From JABDII01 sp963815325 (GTDB lineage Bacteria; Gemmatimonadota; Gemmatimonadetes; Gemmatimonadales; GWC2-71-9): DNA of 64,000 nt. The stretch is taken from positions 336,375 to 400,374 of the forward strand of contig CAWFGG010000009.1 of the NCBI GenBank assembly GCA_963815325.1, given 5' to 3'. This document shows positions 17,684 through 27,615 of this stretch, one piece after another. Position 1 is the stretch's first letter. Each line of letters opens with the position of its first letter. A model generated the notes under the pieces. That model worked only from the letters and a program-made list of their open reading frames with translations, did no database searches and had not been told where the DNA came from. The position numbers were made by a program, and so were the translations under genes.

Positions 17684-18430
17684 CTAGAAGTTCACCTGGA
17701 TGCCGCTCGTGAAGATGCGATCGGTATCCTTGAACCCCGGCTCCGGCAGGTTATCAAAGCGAATGACATATCCCAACTTGAGTGCGATCGACTTCGATAA
17801 TGACGCGACGAGCGCAGTCTCACTATTGACCCGGTAATCGTCCGACAGCTCGAAATTCGGCAAGAATTCCACCAGCTGGCTGATAAAGGCCGATTCCGAG
17901 AAGTTGTAGCGATAGAGGCCTGCGGCCCGGCCGGACGTGAAGTTGTTGTCTGCCGCACCGACGATGGTCGACCGTTGTTGATTCAGCGCGACTCCGGCCT
18001 CGAAGTCGAGCACGCTCTTCGGACCCATGAGCACTTTGTACGCCAGCCCCACGCCCTCGTCGAAACGGCGGGAGATCCCGGCGAACTTGTTGCGCTCCCA
18101 GCCGGCAAATCCGTACGCGGCCAGGCGCGGGGTAATGTCCCGGTCCACCCGCACTCCGGCCCTCCAGAGGCTAGTGCTCTCCGTTCCGTCCGTCTTGCCG
18201 TAAATGATGTTGAAGAACTCGCCCACCACCCACCCGTCCGTCCGGTAGGTCAGGCGCTCGCCGACGTTCAGGGTCGTGACTTCGCTGTTGCCGGCAGTGT
18301 TGACGAAACCCAAGTCACCGGTGAATTGGACCGGCGGCGGGGGCTCGTCCTGCCCACGAGCCACCGACGGGAGCGCACCCACCAAGAGGGCGACCCCAAC
18401 CGTACATCCGCGCACAAACTGCTTCATCAT
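17684..18430 (-). CDS. DUF481 outer-membrane protein
   Basis: This 248-residue exported protein has a signal peptide ending near SVARGQ. It is followed by alternating beta-strand segments ending in the outer-membrane-type C-terminus SGIQVNF (terminal Phe). The DUF481 signature is FTGDLGFVNTAGNSEVTTLNV near the start of the mature protein. The family (YdiY-like) forms small outer-membrane barrels of unknown function, sometimes salt-induced. AGGAG stands five bases before the ATG at 18430. It lies downstream of the OmpA/TSP3 gene on the same strand, separated by a hairpin at 18637-18670, so it probably has its own promoter in 18431-18636. Confidence 0.88.
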   Translation of the reverse strand: MMKQFVRGCTVGVALLVGALPSVARGQDEPPPPVQFTGDLGFVNTAGNSEVTTLNVGERLTYRTDGWVVGEFFNIIYGKTDGTESTSLWRAGVRVDRDITPRLAAYGFAGWERNKFAGISRRFDEGVGLAYKVLMGPKSVLDFEAGVALNQQRSTIVGAADNNFTSGRAAGLYRYNFSESAFISQLVEFLPNFELSDDYRVNSETALVASLSKSIALKLGYVIRFDNLPEPGFKDTDRIFTSGIQVNF

Positions 18431-18636
18431 TCAATCTCCTTTTCGTAACGTTCGTTGTCCGTCCTCAATAACTGCACCGAAATAGCTGCGCCGACTCACG
18501 GCATTGCCGGTTGCCCGGCTCAGAGCCCCGCGTTGTCCCTGCCCTACGCACACTCCACCTAGCATGTTGCCCCGCGCGTTCCGGTGAGCAACGTGTTCGA
18601 GCTGCCAGCGAATGTGGGATTGGGGGCGGTGCCGCG

Positions 18637-18670
18637 GTTGCATCGGACCTCATCTGAGATCCGATGCAAC
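18637..18670. terminator. Perfect 11-bp hairpin after the OmpA/TSP3 gene
   Basis: GTTGCATCGGA and TCCGATGCAAC are perfect inverted repeats around a 12-base loop, 16 bases past the TAG of the OmpA gene at 18687. No run of U follows on either strand. It could be an intrinsic terminator of weak type or an mRNA-stabilising hairpin. Confidence 0.55.
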
Positions 18671-18686
18671 CCGGCCCCACTACTTC

Positions 18687-20072
18687 CTAGTTCTGGCGGT
18701 TAAGCTCCACCCGACGGTTCTGCGCCCGGCCATCAGGCGTGTTGTTCGTGGCAACCGGCTTGTCCGGCCCATAGCCGCGGGCCGTGAGCCGATCGGCACT
18801 CACGCCATTCTGGGTCAGGAAACTCACCACCGATTCAGCGCGGGCTTGCGACAACCGCGCGTTCAAGGCCCGGGAACCCGTGATGTCCGTGTGGCCGGCG
18901 ACTTCAACCCGAATATCCGGGTTGGCAACCAACGACTGAGCCACAGAAAGCAGGATCGCTCGGGAGCCCTCGGTGAGGTCGGCCTTGTTAAGTGCGAAGT
19001 TGACTCCCTCGAGAATCAGCGTGGTTTGCTTCTCCTGGAACAGGATCTGGCAGCCTACGGCGTCGACCTGGATCCCGGCGGGCGTGCCCGGGCAGCGGTC
19101 GCGATCGTCGTTCACGCCGTCGCCATCGCTATCCTGCGGAATCGGGCAGCCACTGGCGTCCACCGCCGTGCCACGTGGGGTGTTCGGGCACCGATCGGCC
19201 GAATCCACCACCCCATCGCCGTCGGCATCCTTGGGCAACGAGCAGCCGTTCGCATCAACTGCGTCACCAGCCGGCGTGTTGGGGCACCGATCGGCCGAAT
19301 CCACCACGCCGTCGCCGTCTGCATCCTTGGGCAACGAGCAGCCGCGGGCGTCGACGCGATCACCGGTCGGCGTGTTGGCACACTGATCGGTCAGATCGAA
19401 TACACCGTCACCATCGCTGTCGGGACAGCCGTTGGAATCGACGACCGCGCCGCGCGGGGTGTTGGGGCATCGGTCGAACTCGTTGGTAATGCCGTCCCGA
19501 TCCGAATCCTTCGGCCCCTGGCCGGTGAGCAGGCTCAAGCCGGCCTGCACGCCGTAGTTCCAGTTGTCATGGTCGTCTGGGAAGATCTGCTCCGTGACCG
19601 GAGTGCTCATGTAGTCGACGGTCACGTCGAATCGGAGCGACACAGTCCCGCCGAGCGCCGTCCGGAGTCCAACGAGCCCGCCGAAACCATTGTCGGAGTC
19701 ATCGACAACGCCGATGCTCTTGCCGTACTTGTTGCGGACGTACCCAGCGCCCAGAATCACCGCGCTGTGGTCGCCCGCCGGCACGTTGTACAACAGGCGG
19801 GCGTGGATCGGCACGGCGGATATTTGGCCGCCGGCATTCCGCTCGCGGTCCTGCGACGTGAACGAGACATCGCCTTCGATCTCGAGGTTTCGGGCGACGA
19901 AGATGCCGATGCGGCCACCGCCGCCACCGCCATCATTCATCCGTAGCGCCTCATCGAAGTTGGTATACCGGCCAAAAATGCCCAGCTCGATCGTTCCCGC
20001 TTTCTGGGCTGAGAGCGGTGCAGCCAGGAATAGCGCAGCTGCCCCACACAGACCAACCAAACGAGCAATCAT
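18687..20072 (-). CDS. OmpA family protein with thrombospondin type-3 repeats
   Basis: This roughly 461-residue outer-membrane protein starts at the ATG at 20072, with AGGAG upstream; an upstream reading from 20189 lacks support. It has a signal peptide (LVGLCGAAALFLAAPLSAQ), then an N-terminal beta-barrel of about 180 residues. Five calcium-binding-type TSP3 repeats of 32 residues follow (cores D-x-D-x-D-G-V and D-x-CP-NTP). The C-terminal OmpA domain carries VEVAGHTDITGSRALNARL and RGYGPDKP, with the Asp and Arg that hold diaminopimelate in peptidoglycan. It links the outer membrane to the cell wall. A hairpin follows the stop. Two of the repeats are almost identical at the DNA level, suggesting recent duplication. 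Confidence 0.93.
   Translation of the reverse strand: MIARLVGLCGAAALFLAAPLSAQKAGTIELGIFGRYTNFDEALRMNDGGGGGGRIGIFVARNLEIEGDVSFTSQDRERNAGGQISAVPIHARLLYNVPAGDHSAVILGAGYVRNKYGKSIGVVDDSDNGFGGLVGLRTALGGTVSLRFDVTVDYMSTPVTEQIFPDDHDNWNYGVQAGLSLLTGQGPKDSDRDGITNEFDRCPNTPRGAVVDSNGCPDSDGDGVFDLTDQCANTPTGDRVDARGCSLPKDADGDGVVDSADRCPNTPAGDAVDANGCSLPKDADGDGVVDSADRCPNTPRGTAVDASGCPIPQDSDGDGVNDDRDRCPGTPAGIQVDAVGCQILFQEKQTTLILEGVNFALNKADLTEGSRAILLSVAQSLVANPDIRVEVAGHTDITGSRALNARLSQARAESVVSFLTQNGVSADRLTARGYGPDKPVATNNTPDGRAQNRRVELNRQN
19050..19514 (-). repeat. Five 96-bp coding repeats (TSP3 linker)
   Basis: This stretch inside the OmpA gene encodes five 32-residue TSP3 units, each with DxDGDG and CPNTP-like motifs. 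The segments starting near 19189 and 19285 are 96 bp apart and nearly identical for much of their length. Unit changes keep frame, so length could vary without loss of the gene. Confidence 0.8.
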
Positions 20073-20308
20073 AACGTTCTCCTGAACGGGTGAGACTGGC
20101 CGCGAAGGAACCGTGGCGCGAATCGCCACACTATGCCCTTCCGTAATGATTCGTTGCTGAATGCAGCATGAAGGGGCGTCCACTGACAAGCACCTGTCGC
20201 TGCTTCGGCAACCCGCCTCCCGCCCGCGGCCCCGGACGGTTTGTCCCTTAAAATCATATCATGCCGTCTCTTCCGCCAGGGGGCCTGCGTCCGAGGGACG
20301 GACCCGGC

Positions 20309-20698
20309 CTAGCTACCGTGACCGCCGGAAGCGAGCGAATTCACCACCGCCGGCAGGAGGGCAGTCAGCCCGCTTGCCACCTTCTCCGGGGCTAGACCGG
20401 CCCCTTTGCCCAATGCCGCCATCCGTTCTTCCCCAAGAACCTGTCGGACCTGCTCGGCCGAAATCGGCCGCTTCACTCCGCTCCCAACCCAGGAATCGAC
20501 GACGTCGCCAAGCCCCTGGTCATGAAACAGCTTGGTGAGGCCGGCAAGCGCGCCCTGTTCCGAACCGATCATCCCGATCAAGAGCTGCACCAGGCTCGCG
20601 GAGTCACCCGCGTCGCCCGATGGCACTGCCATCCGCCCAGCAACTTGATTGAACAAGTTCTTCACGCCACGCCCCCGATTCGTTTGCCCAGTTGCCAT
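20309..20698 (-). CDS. YidB family (DUF937-like) protein
   Basis: This protein of about 129 residues is chosen from the ATG at 20698 (MATGQTNRGRG); a GTG at 20665 (VKNLFNQVAGRM) is also possible. Family features are QLLIGMIGSEQGALAGL, the core FHDQGLGDVVDSWVGSGVKRPISAEQVRQVLG and the tail PEKVASGLTALLPAVVNSL. YidB-type proteins are small, helical and of unknown function. An AT-rich 178-bp stretch lies upstream, with a small dyad near 20781. It is on the same strand as the GTPase gene but not closely spaced. Confidence 0.8.
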   Translation of the reverse strand: MATGQTNRGRGVKNLFNQVAGRMAVPSGDAGDSASLVQLLIGMIGSEQGALAGLTKLFHDQGLGDVVDSWVGSGVKRPISAEQVRQVLGEERMAALGKGAGLAPEKVASGLTALLPAVVNSLASGGHGS

Positions 20699-20876
20699 AG
20701 CCAAAGGGCAAGCGCGGGGCCACCAATATGGGATCGCCGTCAACTCAGGTAATAGAATACAGGACAGTACGTTACCTGCATCATGTGATGTAATGGACGA
20801 AGTACGGTGATCCGAATGCCGGACGGGCTTTCTGGAAATGAGACCGCTGGGGGGAGCCTGACAGGCGCGAGGCGTG
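20699..20876 (-). promoter_or_regulatory. AT-rich spacer with a small dyad
   Basis: This non-coding stretch between the GTPase stop and the YidB-like start is clearly richer in A and T than its surroundings. CATCA-TG-TGATG near 20781 is a short perfect dyad. No convincing -35/-10 pair was found by eye. Confidence 0.3.
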
Positions 20877-21377
20877 TTATGCGAGCATCTTCTCGGTGAG
20901 GAGCCTGAAGGCCTCCTCGACCCCTTCGCCCGTCTTGGCACTCGTCATGAGCACCGCGTGACCCTCCTCTTGGAGCCGTGCCAGCTCCGCGCCGGAAACC
21001 GCCCATTCCGCCTCGAGATCGTTCTTGTTGAGCAGCAGCACGTGGGGCACGACGCCGAGGGCAGTGCGGGCGGTCTCAACGAGCCGGAGGGCGGGTTCGA
21101 GCGTGGCCGCATTGGTCCCATCGGCGACTGCCAGGAGCCCGGCCGCGCCGCGCAGGTATTGGGGACGGAACGCCTGGTCCTCGGCTTCCCCCTGCAGGTC
21201 CCAGAGCATGAGCCCGACGGTGTCGTTCCCGACAGCCACGACCTTGCGATCGATCTTCACACCTACCGTTTGATGGTACTTCTCGGAGAACAGGCTCTCG
21301 ACGAACCGCCGCACCAGGCTGGTCTTCCCCACGCGGCTCGCACCCAGCATGCAGACCTTCTTCTGAATGAGCGTCAC
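20877..21377 (-). CDS. Ras/Rab-like small GTPase
   Basis: This 166-residue cytoplasmic GTPase has all five G motifs: GASRVGKTS (residues 12-20), T37 in the switch I region, WDLQGE (59-64), NKND (117-120) and TSAKTG (145-150). The position matching the catalytic glutamine of Ras (DTAGQ) is a glutamate here (DLQGE). It has no C-terminal prenyl cysteine. The start is a GTG at 21377 that overlaps the upstream OmpA-type gene's stop (GTGA), so translation is coupled. Bacterial Ras-like GTPases often control polarity or envelope machines (e.g. MglA). Here the coupled gene encodes a protein that crosses the membrane and binds peptidoglycan, so a membrane-linked switch is inferred. Confidence 0.9.
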   Translation of the reverse strand: MTLIQKKVCMLGASRVGKTSLVRRFVESLFSEKYHQTVGVKIDRKVVAVGNDTVGLMLWDLQGEAEDQAFRPQYLRGAAGLLAVADGTNAATLEPALRLVETARTALGVVPHVLLLNKNDLEAEWAVSGAELARLQEEGHAVLMTSAKTGEGVEEAFRLLTEKMLA

Positions 21378-23143
21378 GGCGATCCCTCGGAACCGGTATT
21401 GAGAATGATCGAGAATGAGACCCGGCGGTATCTGGCCCGGACCGCGTTACCCGGATCGGTTGGCGGGGCGAGCGGCCCGCGCGTGGCCCGCACCTCTGCC
21501 CGGCCGACGCCGGCCGCCAGCAACATGGCACGGACCCGTTCCGCCCGCGCCGACGCCAAGCGGGCGTTGGCGAGCGAGTCTCCCTGGTCGTCCGTCGAGC
21601 CACGCACTTCGACGGTCACGCTCCGGCCCCGGGCACGCGCCGCTACGTCCAGCGCTCTCACCTGACCGGCGATCTCCTCGACGGCTTCCGGAATATTCGG
21701 GGTGTCACTGCCAACCGCAAAAAATACCGACCGACGTTGGATTTCGGCCGCGAGGCCGCTCAGCACCTGATCCGAAACCTCGAATCCGACCACCCCCGGA
21801 ATGGTCGGCGCAACGTGGCGCGCCCGGTCGATCCAGTCCGTCGGGGCCGCCCCGGTCGCGATGAGGACCCCATCGCGCAAGGAGAGATCCAACCCGGCGG
21901 GCGGATCGAGGCTGGCCCGCGCGCGGCGCAGGATGAGGTCGGGCAGGAGCGAAATGTAGGGATCCCACCGGCTCTCCACCCGCTCGGGATCGAGCCCAAC
22001 CGTGTCGAGGAACATCAGAGGATCGGGTGCCAAGGCATCACGCAACCCGGCGACATACCGCTTCCCGTCGCGCCGCCCGACCTGAGTGACAACGACTCCC
22101 GGCTCGTCTTGGAGCCGAACCTGATAGGCATGCCACCGACGGCTCTCGATCATCCGGGGAATGGCCCACCAGGCAAGGAGAAGCACCACCACCGAGATGA
22201 GGGCGAGCGCAAACCAGGGCGGCCTGGCCACTGGCTCGGCGACCTTGGATTGAAGGCACTCCTCGAGGCGCGGGCGAACGGAGGCAAAGGCGCCCGCATC
22301 GCCGTCGAAGGACTCCAGGGAAACGCGGTGCGTCGCGTGGACGCCTTCCAGGGCCGCCTCGAGATCTTCGCGCAAAGCCACCGGGGCCTGGCCCCGAATG
22401 ACCGCCGCCACGATCGCCGCGGGGCCCACCTCTACCCAGACGCTCACGTCGCCCACGCTCAGCGCGTCGAATGCTTCTCCCTGAGCCGCGTGGAACGAGT
22501 CCTTGAAATAGTCTTGGATGACCGTGAGCATCGCGGCCACCATGTCCGGCGATTGGGCGTCAATGTTCTCCGCGACAACATGCTCGAGCAGGAGACTGGT
22601 CTCCTTGTGGATCAGGAATACCTGCTCCACCCGGTAGACCAGGCTGTGTCGGAGGGCGATCTCTCCGAACGACGTGCCGGTGCGGAAGGCCTCCCATCGC
22701 CACCGCAGGCCTCGAGGGGTGAAGGTGTTGTTCAGGCCCTGGTTGATTGACTGGACGATTCCGGCGAGCGCATTGGCGATGTATTTCCGAATCGCGGGCC
22801 CAATGACGGGAAAGATGGCGTCGGCGAAGGTACGCGGATCGCGACGGACCGTGTCCTTGAGCGACTCAGCCACGATCGGACTCAGGGATTGCTCGAGGCG
22901 CTGATCGCGGCTTCGACTCAGCGTCACGGCGGACGGCAAGGCGCGCCCGACATCCTCGGCGTATTTCTCAGGATCGCTGAGCCGCTCGCGCAGCTCGACC
23001 ACCTTGTCCCAGTCGGGACCGCGGAGGAGCGTTCTCAGTTCCTCCAGCCGTCGCGCCTCCCCGGGCACTCCGTTCTCGTCGTCCGCCGCTGGGTCGGGGG
23101 TCTCACGGCCGTCGGGCAAGGTATCAGCCCTTCTTTCGGCCAT
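21374..23143 (-). CDS. Single-pass membrane protein with OmpA-C domain
   Basis: This 589-residue protein has a soluble N-terminal part (1-300), one transmembrane helix near 309-330, then a periplasmic part. That part appears to hold a BON-like segment (LDLSLRDGVLIATGAAP, IPGVVGFEVSDQ) and an OmpA-like peptidoglycan-binding domain near 470-589 (VEVRGSTDDQGDSLANARLA and SARAERVRAML). The N-terminal segment has SVWVEVGPAAIVAAVIRG and HSLVYRVEQVFLIHKETSLL, which I do not recognise. Its layout resembles MotB in reverse scale: a cytoplasmic head, a membrane anchor and a cell-wall hook. It overlaps the GTPase by GTGA and the coiled-coil gene by about 20 bp. AAGGA precedes the ATG. Confidence 0.86.
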   Translation of the reverse strand: MAERRADTLPDGRETPDPAADDENGVPGEARRLEELRTLLRGPDWDKVVELRERLSDPEKYAEDVGRALPSAVTLSRSRDQRLEQSLSPIVAESLKDTVRRDPRTFADAIFPVIGPAIRKYIANALAGIVQSINQGLNNTFTPRGLRWRWEAFRTGTSFGEIALRHSLVYRVEQVFLIHKETSLLLEHVVAENIDAQSPDMVAAMLTVIQDYFKDSFHAAQGEAFDALSVGDVSVWVEVGPAAIVAAVIRGQAPVALREDLEAALEGVHATHRVSLESFDGDAGAFASVRPRLEECLQSKVAEPVARPPWFALALISVVVLLLAWWAIPRMIESRRWHAYQVRLQDEPGVVVTQVGRRDGKRYVAGLRDALAPDPLMFLDTVGLDPERVESRWDPYISLLPDLILRRARASLDPPAGLDLSLRDGVLIATGAAPTDWIDRARHVAPTIPGVVGFEVSDQVLSGLAAEIQRRSVFFAVGSDTPNIPEAVEEIAGQVRALDVAARARGRSVTVEVRGSTDDQGDSLANARLASARAERVRAMLLAAGVGRAEVRATRGPLAPPTDPGNAVRARYRRVSFSIILNTGSEGSP

Positions 23144-23729
23144 GGTCCTTGGGCGGAGCCTCCTCCGCGAGCCGTAGCGCCATCTCGCTCAGGAGCGCCG
23201 CCAACCCGGTCCGATCCGTCTTGCCCTGCCGCAGCTCATCCGCTTCACGTTTGAGCTCCAGGGTGAGGGCCGTCACCTTGTCCTGAATTTCCCGGCTCAA
23301 CGACTGTGCGCGCTCCTCGAGCTGGCCGCGCAAGTCTCGATCGCGCTCAGCGGCCTCGTTGGCGACCGTCGTGAGCTGCTGCATGGCGTGTTTTCGCAGC
23401 TCGGCGAGCTTGGCCACTGCCTCTTCCAGGGACGACGCCCGGCTCTGCTGTTCGGTCTTGAGGCTCGCCCCGAGCGATTCGAGTTCCTTCCGAAAGTAGG
23501 ACTCGAGCGTGGACACCCGTTTGTCGAGGTCTGTCCTGAGATCGGCTGAGGCCTTGAGGAGCCGGTCTTCCAGCGCACGGAAACGCCGGTCATACTCCTG
23601 CATCTGGCTGCCGAAAATGATGTCCCGGATCTTGTCGATGTTCCCGCCTGCCCCGTCTTCCGCGGACTCGGGGCGACGACTCGGGGCCTGGGACGAGGCC
23701 CGGCCTTCTTTGTGTTTGCTCGCAGTCAT
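23124..23729 (-). CDS. Coiled-coil protein of the GTPase/OmpA module
   Basis: This roughly 201-residue soluble protein is dominated by long alpha-helical coiled coils with heptads: YDRRFRALEDRLLKASADLR, VSTLESYFRKELESLGASLK and the long stretch ending VTALTLELKREADELRQ. The N-terminal segment before the coiled coil has KIRDIIFGSQMQEYD, a conserved-looking start of the helix. The chosen ATG at 23729 (MTASKHKEGR) avoids the upstream sigma-54 gene. It overlaps the next gene by about 20 bp, so the two are translated together. It may link or scaffold the GTPase and OmpA-type protein (inference). No catalytic motif is visible. Confidence 0.8.
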   Translation of the reverse strand: MTASKHKEGRASSQAPSRRPESAEDGAGGNIDKIRDIIFGSQMQEYDRRFRALEDRLLKASADLRTDLDKRVSTLESYFRKELESLGASLKTEQQSRASSLEEAVAKLAELRKHAMQQLTTVANEAAERDRDLRGQLEERAQSLSREIQDKVTALTLELKREADELRQGKTDRTGLAALLSEMALRLAEEAPPKDHGRKKG

Positions 23730-23778
23730 ATTCGGCACCACCCTGGTGATGTGAGGTCTGCTCCGCTCGCCGACGCGC

Positions 23779-25131
<1,353 letters not shown>

Positions 25132-25145
25132 GGTGATCTTGCTCC

Positions 25146-27044
25146 CTATCCGTCGATGGCCGGAAGGCACACGAGCACGCTGCCACCTCCCGTGGAGTCG
25201 TTGCGGGCGGCAACCGAGCCGTCGTGCTCTTCGACGATGCGCTGCGCGAGCGCGAGGCCCAGCCCGGTCCCACCCTTGCGCTTCGTGTAAAAAGGCTCCC
25301 ACACCTTCTCGAGATCCTCCGGCGGAAACCCAGGTCCGCTGTCGGTCACCCGGCACTCGAGCCAGCGCGATCCGCGGTCCTCACGCGCCTTGGCCCGGAT
25401 GCTGACCACCCCGCCCCGCGGCGTGTGCTGCACGGCGTTCTCGATCAGATTGCGGAATACCTGGGTCAGCCGCTGGGCGGCCAGGCGCACGGATGGCAGC
25501 GGCCGGTCCGTGTCGAGCTGGACGGTCACCTCGGCGCTGCTGGCCAGGGCGGCGCACTGGCGGACCGCTTCCTCCAGCACCGGCCCGAGGGGGCCGACCG
25601 TGAACTCGATCGAGGCAGGCTTCGCATACTCCAGGAGATCGCGCATGAGCGCGCTCAGCCGTTCGACCTGCTCGCCAAGCACGGCATGGTAGCGCTGGAA
25701 TTCCGGCCGATCGGCAAAGCGCGCCTTGAACGCGTCCAAGGTCGAGGAAATGCCGAACAAAGGATTGCGAACTTCGTGTGCCACACCGGCGGCAAGCGAT
25801 CCCAACATCGACATGCGTTCGTTGCGCCGGAGCGTCTCTTGAAGCCGTATCATCTCCGTCAGATTGCGAGCCACGACGATGACGCGGGGAGCCACCCCAG
25901 GTTCTTCGTAGATCGTCGCCGCAAGCTCCCAGGTCTGTCCTAACGCCGGGTCCTCTACCTGGCAGGCGATCGGGACGCGGCGGTCACGCGCACTGGCAAC
26001 CAACTCAGCCGCCTTCCCCCATATGGAGCTCGAGCCCGCGTGCATCAGCGGAGTGCCCACGAGTTCGGCGTGGTCCCGCGCGGCAAGCTCCCGGGCCGCG
26101 CGATTCATCCTGGCGATCGTGCCGTCGAAATCGGCCAGGATGATTCCGGACTCGATCGCATCGAAGGTGCCCTGCCATTCGGTCGCGGCGCGTTGATCGG
26201 CCGCTCGGGCGGCGCGCTCTGCGGCCAGCTGGCGGGCGTTTTCCTCGGCCCGTTTGCGCGCCGTGATAATCTCCGTGAAGACGATGATGCCGCCAATCTG
26301 TCCGGTATCCGCGTGCCAGGGACGGATCTCCCACTGAATCCACTCGGTCGAGCCGTCCGCCCGGGTCAACAAATCCTCAGCGCATCGTTCAATGTCTCCA
26401 CCGAGGCAGCGGCGATGGACGTCCTCCCAGGCCGCAGCCGGGAAGATGTCGTAATGACTGGCGCCGATCAGGTCACGCCGGCCCAGGCCGTGATCGTCCA
26501 ACCACCGCTGGCTCACGAGGACATATCGGAACTCCCGGTCCAGCATCGCCACGGCAGCCGGCGCGTGTTCGACGAACAGCCGCACTTGGGCTTCGCTTCT
26601 GCGGAGGCTCGCCACGGCCTCGACCCGCTCCGTGACGTCGTGCACGATGAGATGCAAGAGTGCGCGTCCGGCGATTTCCAACGGGCCGGCGTAGATCTCG
26701 ACCAATCGGACCTCCCCCGACGCCACCCGGTGGGGGAACCCGTAGTAGTGTCCCCCGACGGAAGCCGCCAGTTCGGCTGCCTGGAGCACCTCCCGCTCGG
26801 GGAGAATCGAGATATCGGTGATTCGCAACGCGTGAAGCGTCGCCTGGCTGTGGCCGTAGAAGCTGGCAGCCGCCGGATTGGCTTCGACAATCCGACCGTC
26901 GGTGGGGTCGACCAGCAGCTGCACCGCCCCGTTCTGCTCGAAGATCAGGCGGTAGTGGCCCTCTCGATCGAGAGCGGCAGGACCGTTGGGGGCCGAGTAT
27001 GCAGTCACCTGCCGCCGGTCAACGCGGGAGAATTCATGAGGCAC
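25146..27044 (-). CDS. PAS-domain sensor histidine kinase
   Basis: This kinase of about 632 residues has no membrane helix. Domains in order are a PAS (LIFEQNGAVQLLVD), a second PAS with an upstream PAC-like segment (LFVEHAPAAVAMLD), a third PAS (FDAIESGIILAD), then HisKA with the phospho-acceptor histidine in AGVAHEVRNPLFG. The HATPase follows, with NLIENAVQHTP, DSGPGFPPED and GGTGLGLALAQ. It probably senses a soluble cytoplasmic or redox-type signal and phosphorylates the NtrC-type regulator encoded next. The start is set at GTG 27044, because earlier codons overlap the tRNA gene; a GTG at 27008 is the alternative. Confidence 0.9.
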   Translation of the reverse strand: MPHEFSRVDRRQVTAYSAPNGPAALDREGHYRLIFEQNGAVQLLVDPTDGRIVEANPAAASFYGHSQATLHALRITDISILPEREVLQAAELAASVGGHYYGFPHRVASGEVRLVEIYAGPLEIAGRALLHLIVHDVTERVEAVASLRRSEAQVRLFVEHAPAAVAMLDREFRYVLVSQRWLDDHGLGRRDLIGASHYDIFPAAAWEDVHRRCLGGDIERCAEDLLTRADGSTEWIQWEIRPWHADTGQIGGIIVFTEIITARKRAEENARQLAAERAARAADQRAATEWQGTFDAIESGIILADFDGTIARMNRAARELAARDHAELVGTPLMHAGSSSIWGKAAELVASARDRRVPIACQVEDPALGQTWELAATIYEEPGVAPRVIVVARNLTEMIRLQETLRRNERMSMLGSLAAGVAHEVRNPLFGISSTLDAFKARFADRPEFQRYHAVLGEQVERLSALMRDLLEYAKPASIEFTVGPLGPVLEEAVRQCAALASSAEVTVQLDTDRPLPSVRLAAQRLTQVFRNLIENAVQHTPRGGVVSIRAKAREDRGSRWLECRVTDSGPGFPPEDLEKVWEPFYTKRKGGTGLGLALAQRIVEEHDGSVAARNDSTGGGSVLVCLPAIDG

Positions 27045-27218
27045 ACCTCGCGCCCATATGCCGGGCGTTCCGCTGAATACATGGGCACACCATGCCCGAG
27101 CGGGTGCCGGAGGCGGGCTCGGACAGCCCTCCGGCCTGCGCGGGTAGCTAATATAGCGCGCCACGGAATTCTGCGAGGGAGGGATTTCGGTCAGGCGGGG
27201 CGAATCGAAACTCAGGAG

Positions 27219-27292
<74 letters not shown>

Positions 27293-27327
27293 GAGCGCCA
27301 CATCCTACCCCAGGCGCGGCGCCGGCG

Positions 27328-27615
27328 TCAAGGACCGGCGGGCTCCGCGGGCAGGCGGATCAGGTATTCCCCGTCACGGATCAAGCCGAACGATTCCCGG
27401 GCAATGCGCTCTTGGGTTCGGGGGTCGGTGTCGACCGCACGCGCCAACGCTTCGAGGGAGTCGACGGCCCGGGTGAGCGAGTCGACGGCGGCCCGCTCCT
27501 CGGCCGCTTGCGCACGAAGTCTGAGCCAGGCTCGCGTGCTGTATTCCCCTCCCTGCACGGCGAAGACCAGCCCGACAACGACGGCACCGAGACCGATGGC
27601 GCGCGCCCGGCTCAT
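27328..27615 (-). CDS. FtsB/DivIC-like septum initiator protein
   Basis: This 95-residue protein has one transmembrane helix near the N-terminus (AIGLGAVVVGLVFAVQGGEY). A coiled-coil segment follows (LRLRAQAAEERAAVDSLTRAVDSLEALA), and the family-typical end is TQERIARESFGLIRDGEYLIRL. That last element is the DivIC/FtsB hallmark. It forms part of the divisome and links FtsL and FtsQ-type partners. The ATG at 27615 overlaps the eno stop as ATGA, the common eno-ftsB gene order in many bacteria. Confidence 0.88.
   Translation of the reverse strand: MSRARAIGLGAVVVGLVFAVQGGEYSTRAWLRLRAQAAEERAAVDSLTRAVDSLEALARAVDTDPRTQERIARESFGLIRDGEYLIRLPAEPAGP

Noticed and set aside
19050..19514. Regular repeats considered as a CRISPR-like array
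   Set aside because: The units are coding, 96 bp long, continuous and in frame with the OmpA gene; there are no spacers.
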